From Pyronema omphalodes (Eukaryota > Ascomycota > Pezizomycetes > Pezizales > Pyronemataceae): a DNA stretch of 64,000 nucleotides. How positions within the stretch are numbered: position 1 is the first letter of the stretch; every line of letters begins with the position of its first letter. The position numbers were made by a program, and so were the translations under genes. Of this stretch, positions 11,978 through 24,773 are shown piece after piece. The DNA is taken from the NCBI GenBank assembly GCA_024516155.1, contig JAJJXM010000071.1, forward strand, positions 124,001 to 188,000, given 5' to 3'. The notes under the pieces are model-generated. The model saw only the letters and a list, made by a program, of their open reading frames with translations, had not been told where the DNA came from and did no database searches.

Positions 11978-14513
11978 CGCCTTGTTTTAAGACAAGATAG
12001 AAATCCGGCGTACTGCAAGATTGGCAGTAGAGATCAACGGATTACAACAATCTATAGTCTGAAGCCTTCTCAAGACCTTTGTGATGTGTTGTATTCCATG
12101 TTGCAAGTGACGTACTCTGACTTGTTGGTTAGTTATGTGAAACTAAATCTCGAAGAGAAAGAAGGTAACCGATTCTTACCAAAAGATATTTTTTTAGATC
12201 CCCTGTGCAGGGGAAACAAAGTCGGTTGCTGGTGGTGGTGAAGTTAGATTGGTGATAACCAGGGCTGTAGTCTATTTGTACTGGTGATATGGTGTACCGG
12301 AGTCGGTTTTTTGGCTAGGTGATGTACAGTACCGAAGTCGGTTTCTGGGGATGAGTCGTTGATGGTGAAGAGGAAAGGAAGAGAAGTTACGGCGGGATAA
12401 TATAGCTGCCAAGCCACGTAATGGACTAGTGGCTAAGTAGGGGTCGAAGCCCAGGGATGACTTCTGCACATATATTCGAAACTGTATAGGGCTTCCAACG
12501 TCATTTCTGGAACCATCTAGACTACTGCAGAAATGTATCGAAACACTTCGAAGCTTCCTCAGCTACGTGTCACATCATGTGATTGCGAATGATTGAACCT
12601 GCTCCAGTGGGACTCAATTAAAACGATTTATTATCTTCGGACTTCTCGAAACGGTATTAAAAGCGAAATGAAGAATTTCTTTCCACTCTTTGCGGAAGCT
12701 TCTCCTATTTTCAGTATTGACGCAATCTTTGGACCAGCACGGCGAATTAGCTGAAGTTCCTGGATAATACATATAGTCTATGACGCTACAGATTCTGCAG
12801 CTCACTCCTCGATATTTTTTTCACTGCGGCGAGTGTAGTAGCAATCAGGGGCTTTCATTCAACCCCTGGAAGTCTTCGAACGTTTTGTTTTTTCTTCTGA
12901 CTTGAAAAGGTCAATCTGGTCCCTCAGTGGTCGAGCTTGAAACACCAGGTCATCGAGCATTGCTTATTGACACCACGAACCTAGCCGAATTTAACTCGAG
13001 AAAGATGCTACTAAACTCCTATTGCATGGGGTACAAAGACTTAGATATGTAAACCGAAACCGCCTGCGTACTTTCAGACAAGATAACCTCCTCCCGGAGA
13101 CCCTTGACAATACTACTCTGGAGTTGACATTTCGCGGTAGTCTGGGCTTCTTATTTTGCTTTTATGCGTCAAATATGGGCTTTACGAGATCGTCAGTGTG
13201 TTCAATTTACGTTTCATTCCATGAACTGTGGGACAACATCCAGAAATTCATCGTCTCATACAGACAAAAATTATATCACCACATCAATGACTACTTCAGT
13301 CGCGTTGCACTGTCACAATCTCTTTTTATCAATCCGCCATGGTGTCACGAACATGCAAGTGACACCCTATGATACATCTACCCAGCCTACGTTCACATAC
13401 CATAACCAACCACCCCCCTTCCGTCAAGTTAGCTCACCCTAGCAGACATCATTTTGCGAGTGGTTTCCGAAGCTTCCAAGTACCTGGCTTCCTCCGATGT
13501 TTTATCTTTAGCCGCGTTAGGACTGGGATGGAGTCATGGTGGATTCCGGTTATGTTTTTTCTGTCTTTTTTTCAGCAGCATAGACCAATTATCTCTTCGA
13601 TATTTTAGTATTGAAATACGGTAGATCTGGTATATGCTTGTCGTTGGCTGAAATGCATTCCTCTTTATGCGGTTCTTATTTCTTACAGTACGTTAAAAAA
13701 ATACTTCGCCTATGCCACGTGGTTTTGCCAGTTAAACTAACCTGCAAAAGCAAGACTTCAGCTTCAACCGCTAGCTGACATGTCGGCTGTGATTTCATCG
13801 CAATACAGAGTCATATGCGGTGCTTTAGTCTGCTATCTTGTTGCATACCGGTTTACTGGCGCTAAGGTTGTCGGTTAGGTATGTTTGTATCTATGACGTT
13901 GTTTGGAAGCCGTGAACCATGGATTGGAATTTGGGAGGATGGTTATGTACATCATTGGTGGATTTTGATTGCGAAAGGGGCGGTGTGGTATAGAGATGTT
14001 ATGGGATGAGGTATATCGTCTGCTTGTGTAGATATAATACATCTGAGGATTTCGTCGATGTATGGTCGGCTGTGTTTTGGTGAGGCCGGTTTCCGAAGCG
14101 AGGTGGATGGTGGAATCGATTGACGTGATATGCGGACTGCTTTAGAGTAGAAGTTGGGAATCATCGTGGATGTTTATTTGCCATATGTGATTAAATAGAG
14201 TATAAAACATGCTGAATTGCAGCATAGGGTTTACCCCGTGATAGTGAGAGGAGGAGACTATGCCAGTGTTTTTATCTGTCCAAGTGCCAGATAGATTCAG
14301 GAAAAAATAGCTTACTGGAGGCGATCACCGAGTTTCAAAGAGCAACTCCATCGTCTGATATGCTACATTAGACACGAAAAGGTTACAAAAGCAAAGAATT
14401 GAAATTTCGTAGCCCAAAAACATTATTTAATTTACTTGGCTCCATAATTTATCAAAAACTTCCCTCCATATACATAGTCAGATCTATCTGACATCTTTAT
14501 GCGTATTCTGAAT
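11978..14513. other. Intergenic, no gene recognised
   Basis: Only short ORFs are present. Two copies of a motif like ACCG[G/A]AGTCGGTTT lie at about 12292 and 12333, and related ACCGACCTCGGT copies occur near 63093 and 63158, so this may be debris of a dispersed repeat. A 116-codon ORF at 13022-13372 has no recognisable feature and was not called. Confidence 0.4.
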
Positions 14514-15230
14514 TTAGGCCACGCGCTCCGCCTCCAATAACCCAATCAAAAATTGAACTCCTGCCGTAACACCATCCACGACTTTAATCTTACGCCCCTC
14601 CTCCTCGGCCGCATCCAGCACACTCTCCCTCATCCCTACCATGCCCGCACATCCCAAACAGATTACACCACATTTTTTGTCTGCCAGCACCTCCTTCGTC
14701 GCTTCCTTCATTCTTATGTATACCTCATCCGGATTATGATTGTGCAACTGATCCGCATGAAATCCCGTACATCCAACACCTGAGAGGAACCTTTCTGCAC
14801 CTAGTAGTCTCTGCACGCCTAGTGTCAATGCGTAAACCCAGTAGCGACCCGTCGTAACGATTCCAAAATTTTGACGAGTTTTCAGCAACGCCATAGCATG
14901 GTACACGGACGCTTCAAAAATTCCAATAACCGGCTTTTCAGTGTATTCCCGAAGTTCATTGGCGAGAGGATGATCTGAGTAACAGGCGACTAGGAAACCA
15001 TCTGCCTGATCAAGCATCGGGATGAGTTCAGGACGACAGCTTTCCAGTGATTCGATAGTGGTCTCGGTATCGTTGATGCTGGGAGGACAAAGTCCTTCAG
15101 GACCGGTATAGTAATCGGCTCGGTAACCTGCAGGGAGCATAGGCTCGATGATGGGTTTTAGTGCGTCGGTCATGGCCTTGGTCGAATTGGGGTTGATGAC
15201 CAAGATGGTGCGGGGAGTTGCTTGTACCAT
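14514..15230 (-). CDS. Asp/Glu/hydantoin racemase family protein (DCG1-like)
   Basis: Single exon, 238 residues, the usual length for this family. The N-terminus ILVINPNSTKAMTD is the family signature. The two catalytic-type cysteines are visible as VACYSDHP (Cys83) and CLGCAGM (Cys194). A TTGRYW-type strand motif lies near 126-131. The family isomerises hydantoins or related amino-acid derivatives; the yeast relative DCG1 lies in the allantoin/DAL region and is under nitrogen catabolite control. It is predicted cytosolic, with no signal peptide. It is divergent from the ankyrin gene at 15906. Several GATA motifs lie upstream, consistent with nitrogen regulation (inference). Substrate is not known from sequence. 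Confidence 0.9.
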   Translation of the reverse strand: MVQATPRTILVINPNSTKAMTDALKPIIEPMLPAGYRADYYTGPEGLCPPSINDTETTIESLESCRPELIPMLDQADGFLVACYSDHPLANELREYTEKPVIGIFEASVYHAMALLKTRQNFGIVTTGRYWVYALTLGVQRLLGAERFLSGVGCTGFHADQLHNHNPDEVYIRMKEATKEVLADKKCGVICLGCAGMVGMRESVLDAAEEEGRKIKVVDGVTAGVQFLIGLLEAERVA

Positions 15231-15295
15231 GGTTCGAGGTGAGCGAAATAGAGTACTGTATTTGATTGATATTGACGAAACTAGTTCCTGAGATT

Positions 15296-15441
15296 ACTTC
15301 TATCGCAATTTTTGGGGTGTTGTTCAACTTATCTTGTGTGTTCTCCGGGTGGTGCTTTAAATGTCGACAGCTGCGGGGATCACAAAGCTTGGTTTCAGCG
15401 GCGAATTTTCAACCAGGATCATCCTGGTTGATAAGCGATAG
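15296..15441. promoter_or_regulatory. Cluster of GATA-factor motifs upstream of the racemase gene
   Basis: Four GATA cores lie within about 210 bp of the racemase start: CTATC at 15300-15304, CTTATC at 15328-15333, GATAAG at 15430-15435 and GATAG at 15437-15441. AreA/NIT2-type factors bind closely spaced HGATAR sites. A nitrogen-response role is inferred. Confidence 0.45.
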
Positions 15442-15905
15442 GGCGGCAAAACCTCCATATCGTCGGCGGTTGAATTAGCCGAGCGAGGATGAATATTGAA
15501 GCTGTTTGGTACCGAAATCTTTGCAGGCGTCGATGATAGAATGGAACAAAATGGTATATCTCCAGCAACCAAACATGAATAACCTACGCGATGGTTGCTG
15601 TTCCGCGAAGAAGGATTGTACCGTACAGCGTAGGTGTCGATTGAAATGAATGGAGCAAAGTGGATGGTGATAGTAGAATAAGGCGGAGATGATGTCCGTT
15701 CAGATGCAATCCTATGGTACAAAATCCGCTGTCATGATATTATATATACCTTCCGTGAGCATGTGTACATATGGTACTTATGTGAATACCCGTGAGCAAG
15801 CTCCGGCTAGCGACCTAGAAACAACTGGTTAACAACCCGCACACGCACACGAACCAATATCGACCACCAGACAATAAAACACCGAGTCACCTCAGCTGGT
15901 CCATC

Positions 15906-16694
15906 ATGATTCCTTATCATCACATCAGCTCAGAAACGATTGCCGAAATGGATATACCCCTAGAAATCGTCCTAGAAATCGGAAGGAACTCTCCCGACCT
16001 TCGAACCATGGCCGCCTTTTGTCAAGTCAACAGCTTCTTCCGTGCCGCCCTGACTCCAGAGCTCCTCAGAAGAGGGGCCGAAATCGCCTCGAGGACGCGT
16101 TGTCACCTACGAAATCCAGCATATTGGGCCATTCGGTATAATCAAGTTTCGGTTCTCGAAGGATTCCTACGTCATGGCCTCCGTGTCAACGATTCCAGAC
16201 CACAAGGCTACTCATTTCTTCACCAATCTGTCGGAACTCACGCACCTCGAAAAACATCCGACACCAGGATCGCGCAGCTGTTACTGAAACATGGCGCAGA
16301 TGTCAACCGCAGGGCCAAATTGCAACGCACACCCTTGTTTACGGCTATCTACAGCTTAGGATATCGGCATCCGATTGCGACGGAGCAGGTCCTGGATCCA
16401 TGGGTAGCTTTATTGCTTGAAAATGGTGCCCAAACTCGTGCGGTTGATGAATGGAATCTAACGCCAGTGACAACGGCGTCTATGTTGAATAATTGGGTTG
16501 CTGCTACGGCAATGCTAAATTACGGAGGGTCTTTCAATCGGATCCCAAGAGTTATGCCGCGATCAACACAGCACGAGGAGCTTGTACGGCGTGCGAGACG
16601 ATACTGGGTGAATATGGATCCTGATTTCCCAGAGAGTTTACTTCGGTTTTTGAGGGCAGCACAAAACGCTGGGCCGACCTCAAAATCTACGTAA
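15906..16694 (+). CDS. F-box-like/ankyrin repeat protein
   Basis: Single exon, 262 residues. Residues about 15-55 (MDIPLEIVLEIG...CQVNSFFRAAL) resemble the short F-box-like N-terminus of many fungal ankyrin proteins. Three or four ankyrin-like units follow, seen as AQLLLKHGADVN, TPLFTAIYS, VALLLENGAQTRAVDEWNLTP and AMLNYGG. Such proteins may act as substrate adaptors for SCF ubiquitin ligases, but the F-box match is weak and that role is inferred. It is unrelated in detail to the NLR ankyrin array at 1513-6944 and lacks its near-identical units. The final 40 residues are not ankyrin-like. Confidence 0.8.
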   Translation: MIPYHHISSETIAEMDIPLEIVLEIGRNSPDLRTMAAFCQVNSFFRAALTPELLRRGAEIASRTRCHLRNPAYWAIRYNQVSVLEGFLRHGLRVNDSRPQGYSFLHQSVGTHAPRKTSDTRIAQLLLKHGADVNRRAKLQRTPLFTAIYSLGYRHPIATEQVLDPWVALLLENGAQTRAVDEWNLTPVTTASMLNNWVAATAMLNYGGSFNRIPRVMPRSTQHEELVRRARRYWVNMDPDFPESLLRFLRAAQNAGPTSKST

Positions 16695-19600
16695 TGCTAT
16701 TTTGAATGTGGATAAATGTTGTCATGTCAGCGTATATACTGTATTTCACTGTTTGGTTATAATATCCTTTTTCTTTTTGTAGTGGTGGATCCTTGATTGG
16801 CGGATGATTACTTTTCAAGCGATATGTACTGTTAGTCCTAATCAACACCACCACACTTCAATTACCTTCAATCCTGAGAGGGCTCTTATCCAAGAGCTAA
16901 GGTGAGCCCATAGAAGCGGTACCTCGAACTCTGATAAGTAATTACAGTCATTGATATGAAAGGTTGGCATAATAACTTATGCTCCATCTTGCCAACGCAT
17001 AATCATGTGACGCAGGGGTCCTCATTTATGTGTTTGTTGCACAATCTTTCACTCGAAATGTCGAATCCCTGCGCACGACTGAATTGAGAGCATCCGTATT
17101 ATTACATATCCATTCGCACCCGGAAGTATCCAATAGAGAACTTCCCGTAAGGCTATAGACACGCTATAGCAACAATTTTTCTATTGCATTTTACAGCAGA
17201 ATGATACCGTAAATTGTTGCAAATTCGCTTATCACTATTGAGCGCGTCTCTGACCCCAATGCCTTTGTGATTTCAGAGTTACGACTTTTGATTGATTGTA
17301 GGGCATTGTGTTTTGTTGGAAAATGTAATAGGAAAAGCGTTGCTATAGCCTTACGGGAAGTTCTCCAGTGATACCAAAATGAACCAGCGCATATATGACG
17401 TTCCGAAGGGCATATATATCAGCCTGTTTTGATTTTCTCCTTTGCCTTCGCAGGATGTATGATGCCCCAGAGCATTCAGCCGTCGGTCTCCCGACGTCAT
17501 AGTTATCGTGATCAATTTTGATCCATAGTTAAAAGAAAACTGCTACTGCATAATATAGTAAGTTTAGGCATCCACTATGCTGGCAATACCCCCGATAGTC
17601 CACAATGTTCAGTGACGTCAAATAATTCGTTAGTCTTCTTCCCACGTAGTAGGAAAACCAATATTACCGTATGTTGAAATTCCGAATGAAAAACTGCGGC
17701 TTCAGGTTTCAGGCAGCAGCTTTGCTGGTAAGATTTCCAGTGAAACTCTCAACCGAGGCATGTAGATATTGAGTCCATGGCCGGTCGTCGTCCCCGTTTT
17801 TCCTCGTGACAGTGCGAGCAATAATCCGTTGTGATGTTGTTTTCAGATATATTTTTCGGCAGATATCTAATCTTCGCCTTACTGGTGTTTTCCGCTTGCA
17901 CCCCCTGTGTTTCTTGTGAGGCCCTGGTTGCAATGATGCCACATCCATGACTATAAACCAAACTTTGCTGTACATCCATCTAAGGTACTGGTGGAAACGA
18001 TGGAGCTGAGAAGAAATCCATGAGGGTAAAATTCACCCCTACTGAACTTAGAACACTCCGGGGTGTGATCGACAGTGTAGGAACGAAAGCTGAAGTCTAG
18101 AATCTTTATTCCTAGAACGATCGACATTTTGATTCTGTAATAATGAGTTCATGATCTCTCGACGTCATAAAAGAAAGGGCTTCACCGCTTCGGTACATGT
18201 CTCTATTCCTTCACCTTGTAAAGTTAAGGCATCGTCTTTTCTGGTAACATCTCGCGAATACTAAGTAGCTCTAGTGACGTCAAGAAATATGGGCGTTGGC
18301 TAAGGAATATATCGTAGCGCCAGGCGGTGAACGGGAAAGCTACCCCACGGTGCTGACGCGATTTTAAGGAGGATATCGATAAGTTACGCCGCCGTAATCA
18401 CTTGTCAGAGAGCCTTGTGTCGATCCGCCAAGCTTTTATTAACTCACCATCATTCGATGGGTTTTCAGAGGCCAGGGTCTTCTCCGTAGCCGCTCATAAG
18501 TCTTCTTGTGACGGTGGGTGAGCTGGATGTGACCGGATGCGACCGATCGGCGTGGTTTCGACCTACATGAACATCCCCGTAACTCTTGTTTGTTTCCCAG
18601 AGCCGACTGGCGATATTTCCCGATAAAAACCAGCTAACGGTAAAATGTCTCGCGTTCCACGCATGAGCCCAGGGTTCGAGAAGCAGGGAGCAGCAAATAT
18701 GCCGGTCAGTTTGGTACCTAGGACGACGGTGTTGTGGAGGCGGCTAAACCTCGTGAATTTTGACGGCAAGAGCGCACGAGAGTCAAGCGGAAGGATGTAT
18801 GAGGGCATTTATGAAGCAAAAAAAAGGATTCTGTTGCCCAAGTTTGTCTACTGTCTGTACTGCCTTTTTCCAGACTACCATTCTCCACAACTTGGCTCCA
18901 TCTGAAGCATGGAAGCTCGGACAGAAACAGAATTTGTGTAACCCTAGGCCCCAGATCTAGCACCTTGAACTTCACCCAAGCTCACATTCTCGTGACATTT
19001 CCGTTACTCTTTCTTCCACTTCCACCAATGCTTCGCCTCCAGAACTGCCTTAGGAATAAACCAAACACCGCCTCTACTCCGCCTATCCGAACATATTGCT
19101 CAGCCATGCAATTGGGACTCAACTACCCGCCAACGGATCCTGACATAGTCACGTTTACCCACCCCAACTACTTGTGTAACAGTCAGCCTCAACAACGCAG
19201 TGGGGTTTACCGTTGTGGAACCTTCTAGAACATTCCATGGTATTTGATCCCTATCAAAGTTCGGCACTTGCATGAAGATATATTGGGTTACCTGGCTTCC
19301 GCAGGATGAGGGAAATGCGGATGCCTTATGCTGGGTGCTCTATCTATGTGAGTGGATATTTGGCTCTGCTTTGCTAGGTAATGTGATCATGAATCCGTCG
19401 GAATAGCAATACTGATCTTTAAATAGCCAACAGTACTTGAAAAGCCAGGATGCTCTTCTGAATCATGAGTAATAGTCTACTTATTTCCAATCGGCAGAAG
19501 CGAAAGTCTGAGTCGTCGGGATATGGGGATGTGGGGATGTGGGGATATGGTGATATTTCCATACCGAGATTGAGGGAATAACGAAACCAACCCCAATTCG

Positions 19601-22480
19601 CATTGGAAGCGAATATATCCACCAAACACCTGCAAAATACCCCACAATTACGCCAACACTGTGCACAATTGAATGAGTAACTTCGTTCCCCAGATTCATT
19701 TGCAGGAATGAGGTGTTGGATTTACTCAACTCGTGACCTCTACTCAATCCCGGTGTCAAGGGATCAACATTATTACACTCATCTGGTAATTGTTTGATTG
19801 GATATACCCCATGAATTCGTTGAATGGCGAGGTGAACGGAAGTGACTTTACTTCACATGGGTGAGTACGGACCCCAACTGAACACCAGCTGTCAAGCATT
19901 CTGCGGAAGCCCACAGAGTGATACACGTGCTTAAATGCATCATCCGAGGTCGGGGTTGTGGTGATGTTTGGTTGTCGAGGTTCTGATTGTCGTTACGCAA
20001 ACGCAACGAGCCTTTCCCTGAGTGGAGGCCTAGCGGAGTCTGCGGCTTGACGTGGGTTCCAAGGGTTCACGACGCACCTCGCTTCTGCGCCCAGGGTCCG
20101 CACTCACAACCGCCGGTGCATACTCCGTCCTTCTCAAGACCTCCGATCGTCGCATGCTCATAGCGGGTTCACCGCATAGTCACAGATTCACCGCGACGAT
20201 TGCCCGCCAGTAATTTTGACAAGATCGCACCCGAAAGCTCCGCGGTTGCTTATCGTCTGACAGATGATGTAGTCTCCAGCGATGCCTTTTCTTTGCTCCT
20301 GTACAGGGTCTTTCGGGTTAAACGTGGAAAGCTGGAGAATCAGCCATCAGCTCAGCGACCTCGCCCGCCGCTTAATGACGTCGCTGCTCAACCCTACGGT
20401 TGCCTCGCGAACGGTCGTTGCCTCACCGCGACACGGTTAAAATAAATCCCCAGACACTCCAAAGAACTGGAGAAAGGTTGAAGCACGCTTTGGGAGGAAC
20501 GTCAGTATCGTACCATATGATATTTCTGTCATCAAACGACGTTAATAGCTTCAAAGAGCTCCAAGCAGGTTCTCTGGATGACATGTATGACATCGCCGCA
20601 AATGCGGTGTGATCGGAGCCGCCGGCCAATTGTGTGTAACCTGTACTTCCAAAACTCCACCAAGGCCGTATCGTGATGCACCGGGACAACGAGTCACTGC
20701 GACTTGAGCATGTATCATTCAAATGTGCATGTATCGAAAGGGTGCTTCGTCTTTTGTTAAGCCACACATGCAGCTCACGGTGATCATGACTGTTTACTGT
20801 AACAATTCATGCACTGCGGCGTGCACATTGGTGACTCAATATTGCTGTTTCATCTTTCAATTTCGAGCTTTCCTCAACTTCGCTGGCCGCTCAGATGACC
20901 ATACTATCCATGTAGTTTTATTGGAAAGCGTGGAGAAGGTTCTCGTTGCCGCTGGATGTTTCGTGAGCGCTTTCCAAGCAACGGGTATAGATGCTGGGTT
21001 CGTGCGGACCAGCTCGGAGGGAATAATCCTTGAAACGCCGTAAACGTCAAACGCTGTTGCCCTTCTCGCTTCAAAGCCTATGATGTTTTTAGCGCAATGT
21101 CATGAGGACATTGGGATTGAGTTTCAGCTGACATTCGGCAGTTTTTTTGGTGGGATTTGTCGATATTGCTGATGCTTTGCGGGAGACACCGATAGATACC
21201 GGGTGCGTTGTCGCAAATCGACGGGCTCTTTTCGTAGCTGGCCTGCCCGCAGGAAGGCTGTCAAGAAGGCGCGAGTCACACTAGACTGTTTTGAGAAAGT
21301 TGCGTCAGAAATACCTGACGCGTCAAAACAACTATACGCGTCGAGTTCATGGACAATATAAGGAGTCATCTCGGATATTCAGGCAGCCCTTGGAAGGTGT
21401 TCCAACACACGACGCGGTGGAGACGCGTATGGGATTTGCGTAGGTGGATAACGACGACGACGCGACAAATTTCAAATCGTGTTTAGGCAGCAAGTACAAT
21501 AGATGGAGCCAACACTCTCTTCTTATCCCCAAAACGCAGCTTCTTTCGTTCCTGTGCAGAGTCACGAAATCATCGCGAAAGCACGTGAGGTCGACTCATT
21601 GTGATGCTAGTCTACCTGTAATTGTACTAGCAGCTGCAGCGCTACGGACGGCAAGGCAGCCATTCCCTGCACATGTACCTGCTAACTATTTCAAGTATGG
21701 GGTATGACTAACCTCACGACTTCGCCTCGACTTTAGCGCGTCGTTCCTGACTCCTGCCCCCCCATCCCCCATCCACGACCTCAGTCAGCCCGTCTGCCTA
21801 CCGAACTGTCCTCACCAAAACCGTTGCTATGGCTTCCTCGCATTCACGACAGCGATCCTCGTTCCGCCATAAGCACCCATCTTGTGAGAGGGGTAGTCTC
21901 TCTAAGCCACCAGCTACCTGACTTCGCCGTCATGAAGCCTAGCGAACTCGTTCGTCTCTCTGTCAGGGCGGCCTCACCCCTGTCACATTGGGTCAAGGAT
22001 CTGTGACACACTCAGCGAAGCCCTGTGAGCTCGAGAAAGGTCAGAAATAGGTTGCCCCAAATGGACCTGGGGCTCGTAAGGTTATCTGGAACACATGGCT
22101 CAGTCGACCCTCTCTGTCCGCAGTCTTTTGGTGGCCGCAGCATCCTTCGAAGCCAGAGCCTTCCTTTGTCCTCCCCCTTCACTGCATACCAAGTTATAAG
22201 AATCACCTGGAACCCTTCGTTTCGAAATTCGTCTTCACACCCGAACATCACAGTTGACATTTCAAAAATCATAACCAGTCCCATACTTGACGGACTATAA
22301 CTATCACGAGCTTGGACAACATCTGGTATAAGGCCGCTTGGTCATAGTAGCAACTCATAACTCAATCCCGGCTGCGGTACCCTCCCTTGATAACAACCTC
22401 TGTCATCGTTATCATACTACGAAAAAACACCATCACAAGCGAACATCGTTTAACGTTTGCCACCGCTAAAACAACTCACT
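16695..22480. other. Gene-poor region
   Basis: Apart from the MITE at 17136-17370 I see no supported gene. Short blocks near 17500-17640 and 18155-18290 resemble each other. ORFs at 18965-19228, 20200-20445, 21824-22006 and similar places lack domains and consistent splicing. The stretch around 21700-22010 looks partly like coding sequence (an ATG in good context at 21829) but terminates quickly, so it may be a decayed gene. Confidence 0.35.
17136..17370 (-). mobile_element. MITE copy A (TIR GAGAACTTCCCGTAAGGC)
   Basis: The ends are inverted copies of GAGAACTTCCCGTAAGGCTA. The interior contains no ORF. The reverse complement aligns along its length with the element at 52578-52861, sharing AAAACACAATGCCC, GTAACTCTGAAATC, AGAGACGCGCTC and TTTACGGTATCATTCTGCTG. 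The outermost bases and target duplication are not certain for this copy. Confidence 0.8.
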
Positions 22481-22881
22481 ATGCCTTCACCATCGGCTCC
22501 CCCACCTCGACCGCAACCCCCGCGACTTCCTACCCCGGACTTGCCACCTGCACCAGCGGGCATGTTTTCGTATGTCTTGTGATAATTCTGAGATCCTCAG
22601 ATCCTCAAAGGATATCTCCTAACGTGCTTTATGATACAGTTAAAATCAAATCTCCATCAAGCGAACAAAAAAATGACTATGACTCTACTCTACGATACAC
22701 ACTTTGCGGATCGATGTCCTTGACGACGATAAAAATGCCGAGATACGAAGTAATCCATCCTCATGACGACTCGAGCACACGGTTGCAGAACAACAGTCTC
22801 GATGCGATGATGACGACTTTATTCGGCGAACCCCTCCCCAAAAAAACAGCCTCTGCGACTCTCCTACTGGATACGGATTGA
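22481..22881 (+). CDS. Possible small proline-rich hypothetical protein
   Basis: Exon 22481-22569 encodes MPSPSAPPPRPQPPRLP and then more Pro-rich sequence ending MF. A GTATGT donor follows at 22570. The perfect acceptor (CTAAC...TACAG, ending 22640) leads at once to a stop, whereas the weaker CATCAAG acceptor ending 22661 restores a frame to 22881, for 102 residues. The second part contains KMPRYEVIHPHDDS. No family is recognised. It could be a pseudogene or contain a sequence error, so confidence is low. Confidence 0.3.
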
Positions 22882-24773
22882 TGTCTCGACGCCATACATT
22901 GTCGTATGGCCTGGCTACTTTGCTTTACTGCGCGCGAATAACTGCTTTGCTTTGGGATTTCCTTAGCTATGGGAGGACTACAATAGAATTTCTGATGCTG
23001 CTGTCATGACGGGATGATGTTGAATCCCGGTATGACAGTATCCAGAATGTTACAGCACCACGATGAACCATGAGTCTTAGCTATGTACTTGATAAGGTCG
23101 CGTGCTGCTGTCTACAATTCTATGGGATGATGCAAGAGGAGGATTTGTGGTTTTATTTTTGATACTTGTACGGTGCGAATTCTTTTGGATTATGGTGTTT
23201 CTTTCTCTTTTTTTTGTTCTTCTTGCTTTTGGTATGACTTATCTATCGGGTTACGATTCCTTTTTTGTTTTGGTCCTGTACGCTTCTATTTCTTTAAGCT
23301 TTGCACAAATTAAAGTACTTCTCAAAAAAACTTCGTCATAAATTAAGTTCCCAAGTGACGACGCAGGTATATATCTATCCCATCTTCTGTGCTCTGCCTT
23401 TGTATGTATGGATACGCATCGTGACGTCTTCCCCATAATATCCCCCGCAAAATCATAGTTCGCACCACGCAATCCGTAGTCCACAGTTCGCACGTGAAAA
23501 TAACATCCCCCATCCCATATCCTCCATCCCATATCCTCCATCTCCTCCATCCCTCCATCCCCCCCCATCCCCTCGCCTCCCTTGCCTCCCTTCTCTTCTC
23601 TTCTCTTCACTGCTTCTGCTTCTGATGTATACCACAAACCAAAAGCACCCATGACTCACCTACCAATTGGATGGTAGGTAGGTACGGAATACAGACCCCT
23701 GCTGGGCCCTGAGGTTATATGGTTACTAGTGGGGATTATTAGCTGGGACTGGGATGGGACTGGGGGGTGCTTGCTGGGATGGTGACGGGGGGGGTGCTGG
23801 CTGGGATGGGGGGGATTGGGACTGGGATGGGGATGCTGGGATGGGATGGGGATGGGGATGGCGGTTATTTCTTGAAGTATTAAAAGTTTATTGATATATG
23901 GTAAACACTCTGATTTTTAGATCCTCCATCACAGATCCTCAATCCCTGGGATCCTCAAACTCTGGAATAATCAGATCCTCACATTCTAAAATCCAAATCT
24001 AGACCAGACTCCCTGGGTTCTTTGGAGCCTTAGGTAGGTGTTCAGTATCGGTATCGGTGTGTGGTATCTAGAGTCCAGAGTCCAGAGTCCAGTGCGTAGT
24101 CAAGAGTCCAGTGTCCAGTGCGCAGTAAGGTACGGTAAGGCATGACATGGCATGGCATAGTAAGGTATGCCATGGTAAGGTAAGGTATTGTAAGGTATTA
24201 TAAGGTAACGCTACAGTTCATGACATTCATAAGGTCGATACAGGCCGGTGCGTAAGGTAGATACATACATACAAGTAAATACAAGTTATAATCGTCCCAT
24301 AACGATAAATCCATGCCTGTATCAGACAGCTGCGGAACACAAGGAAAAAGAGAAAGAAAATAAAGAAAATAAAATTAAATAAAATTAAATAAAATTAAAA
24401 AAAAAGAAAAAAAAAAGAAAAAAAAAAGGAAAAAAAAGGAAAAAAAAGGAAAAAAAAGAAAAAAAAAGAAAAAAAAAGAAAAAAAAAGAAAAAAAAAGAA
24501 AAAAAAAGAAAAAAAAATCAAAAGTAAAAAAAAAAACAATAAAAAAACAATAAAAAAACAATAAAAAAACAATAAAAAAACAATAAAAAATGAGAAGGAA
24601 AAATAAAAACAACAGTAACGGTAGACAGCTTACGGAAATCAAGACAAAGGCGGGGGGGGGGGGGGGGGGTTGAGTTTATGCGCACAAATAAATGTCGATG
24701 ACATAATTTTAGAAAAAAAAATATTGTATTATTGTTGCTGTTGTTGGTGTTGTTGCTGTTATTGCTGTTATTA
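22882..24773. repeat. Low-complexity tract with purine microsatellites
   Basis: This stretch contains pyrimidine/CATCC-rich repeats (23500-23610), GGGATGGGACTGGG-type repeats (23740-23860) and GGTAAGGTA-type repeats (24120-24220). An A-rich (GAAAAAAA)n tract lies at about 24400-24520, then (CAATAAAAAAA)n at about 24536-24590 and a G run at 24652-24670. Long ORFs across these tracts are composition artefacts. Confidence 0.8.

Noticed and set aside
18965..19228. Possible small secreted protein
   Set aside because: The N-terminus is only loosely signal-like (proline-rich, no clear cleavage site), and there are few cysteines.
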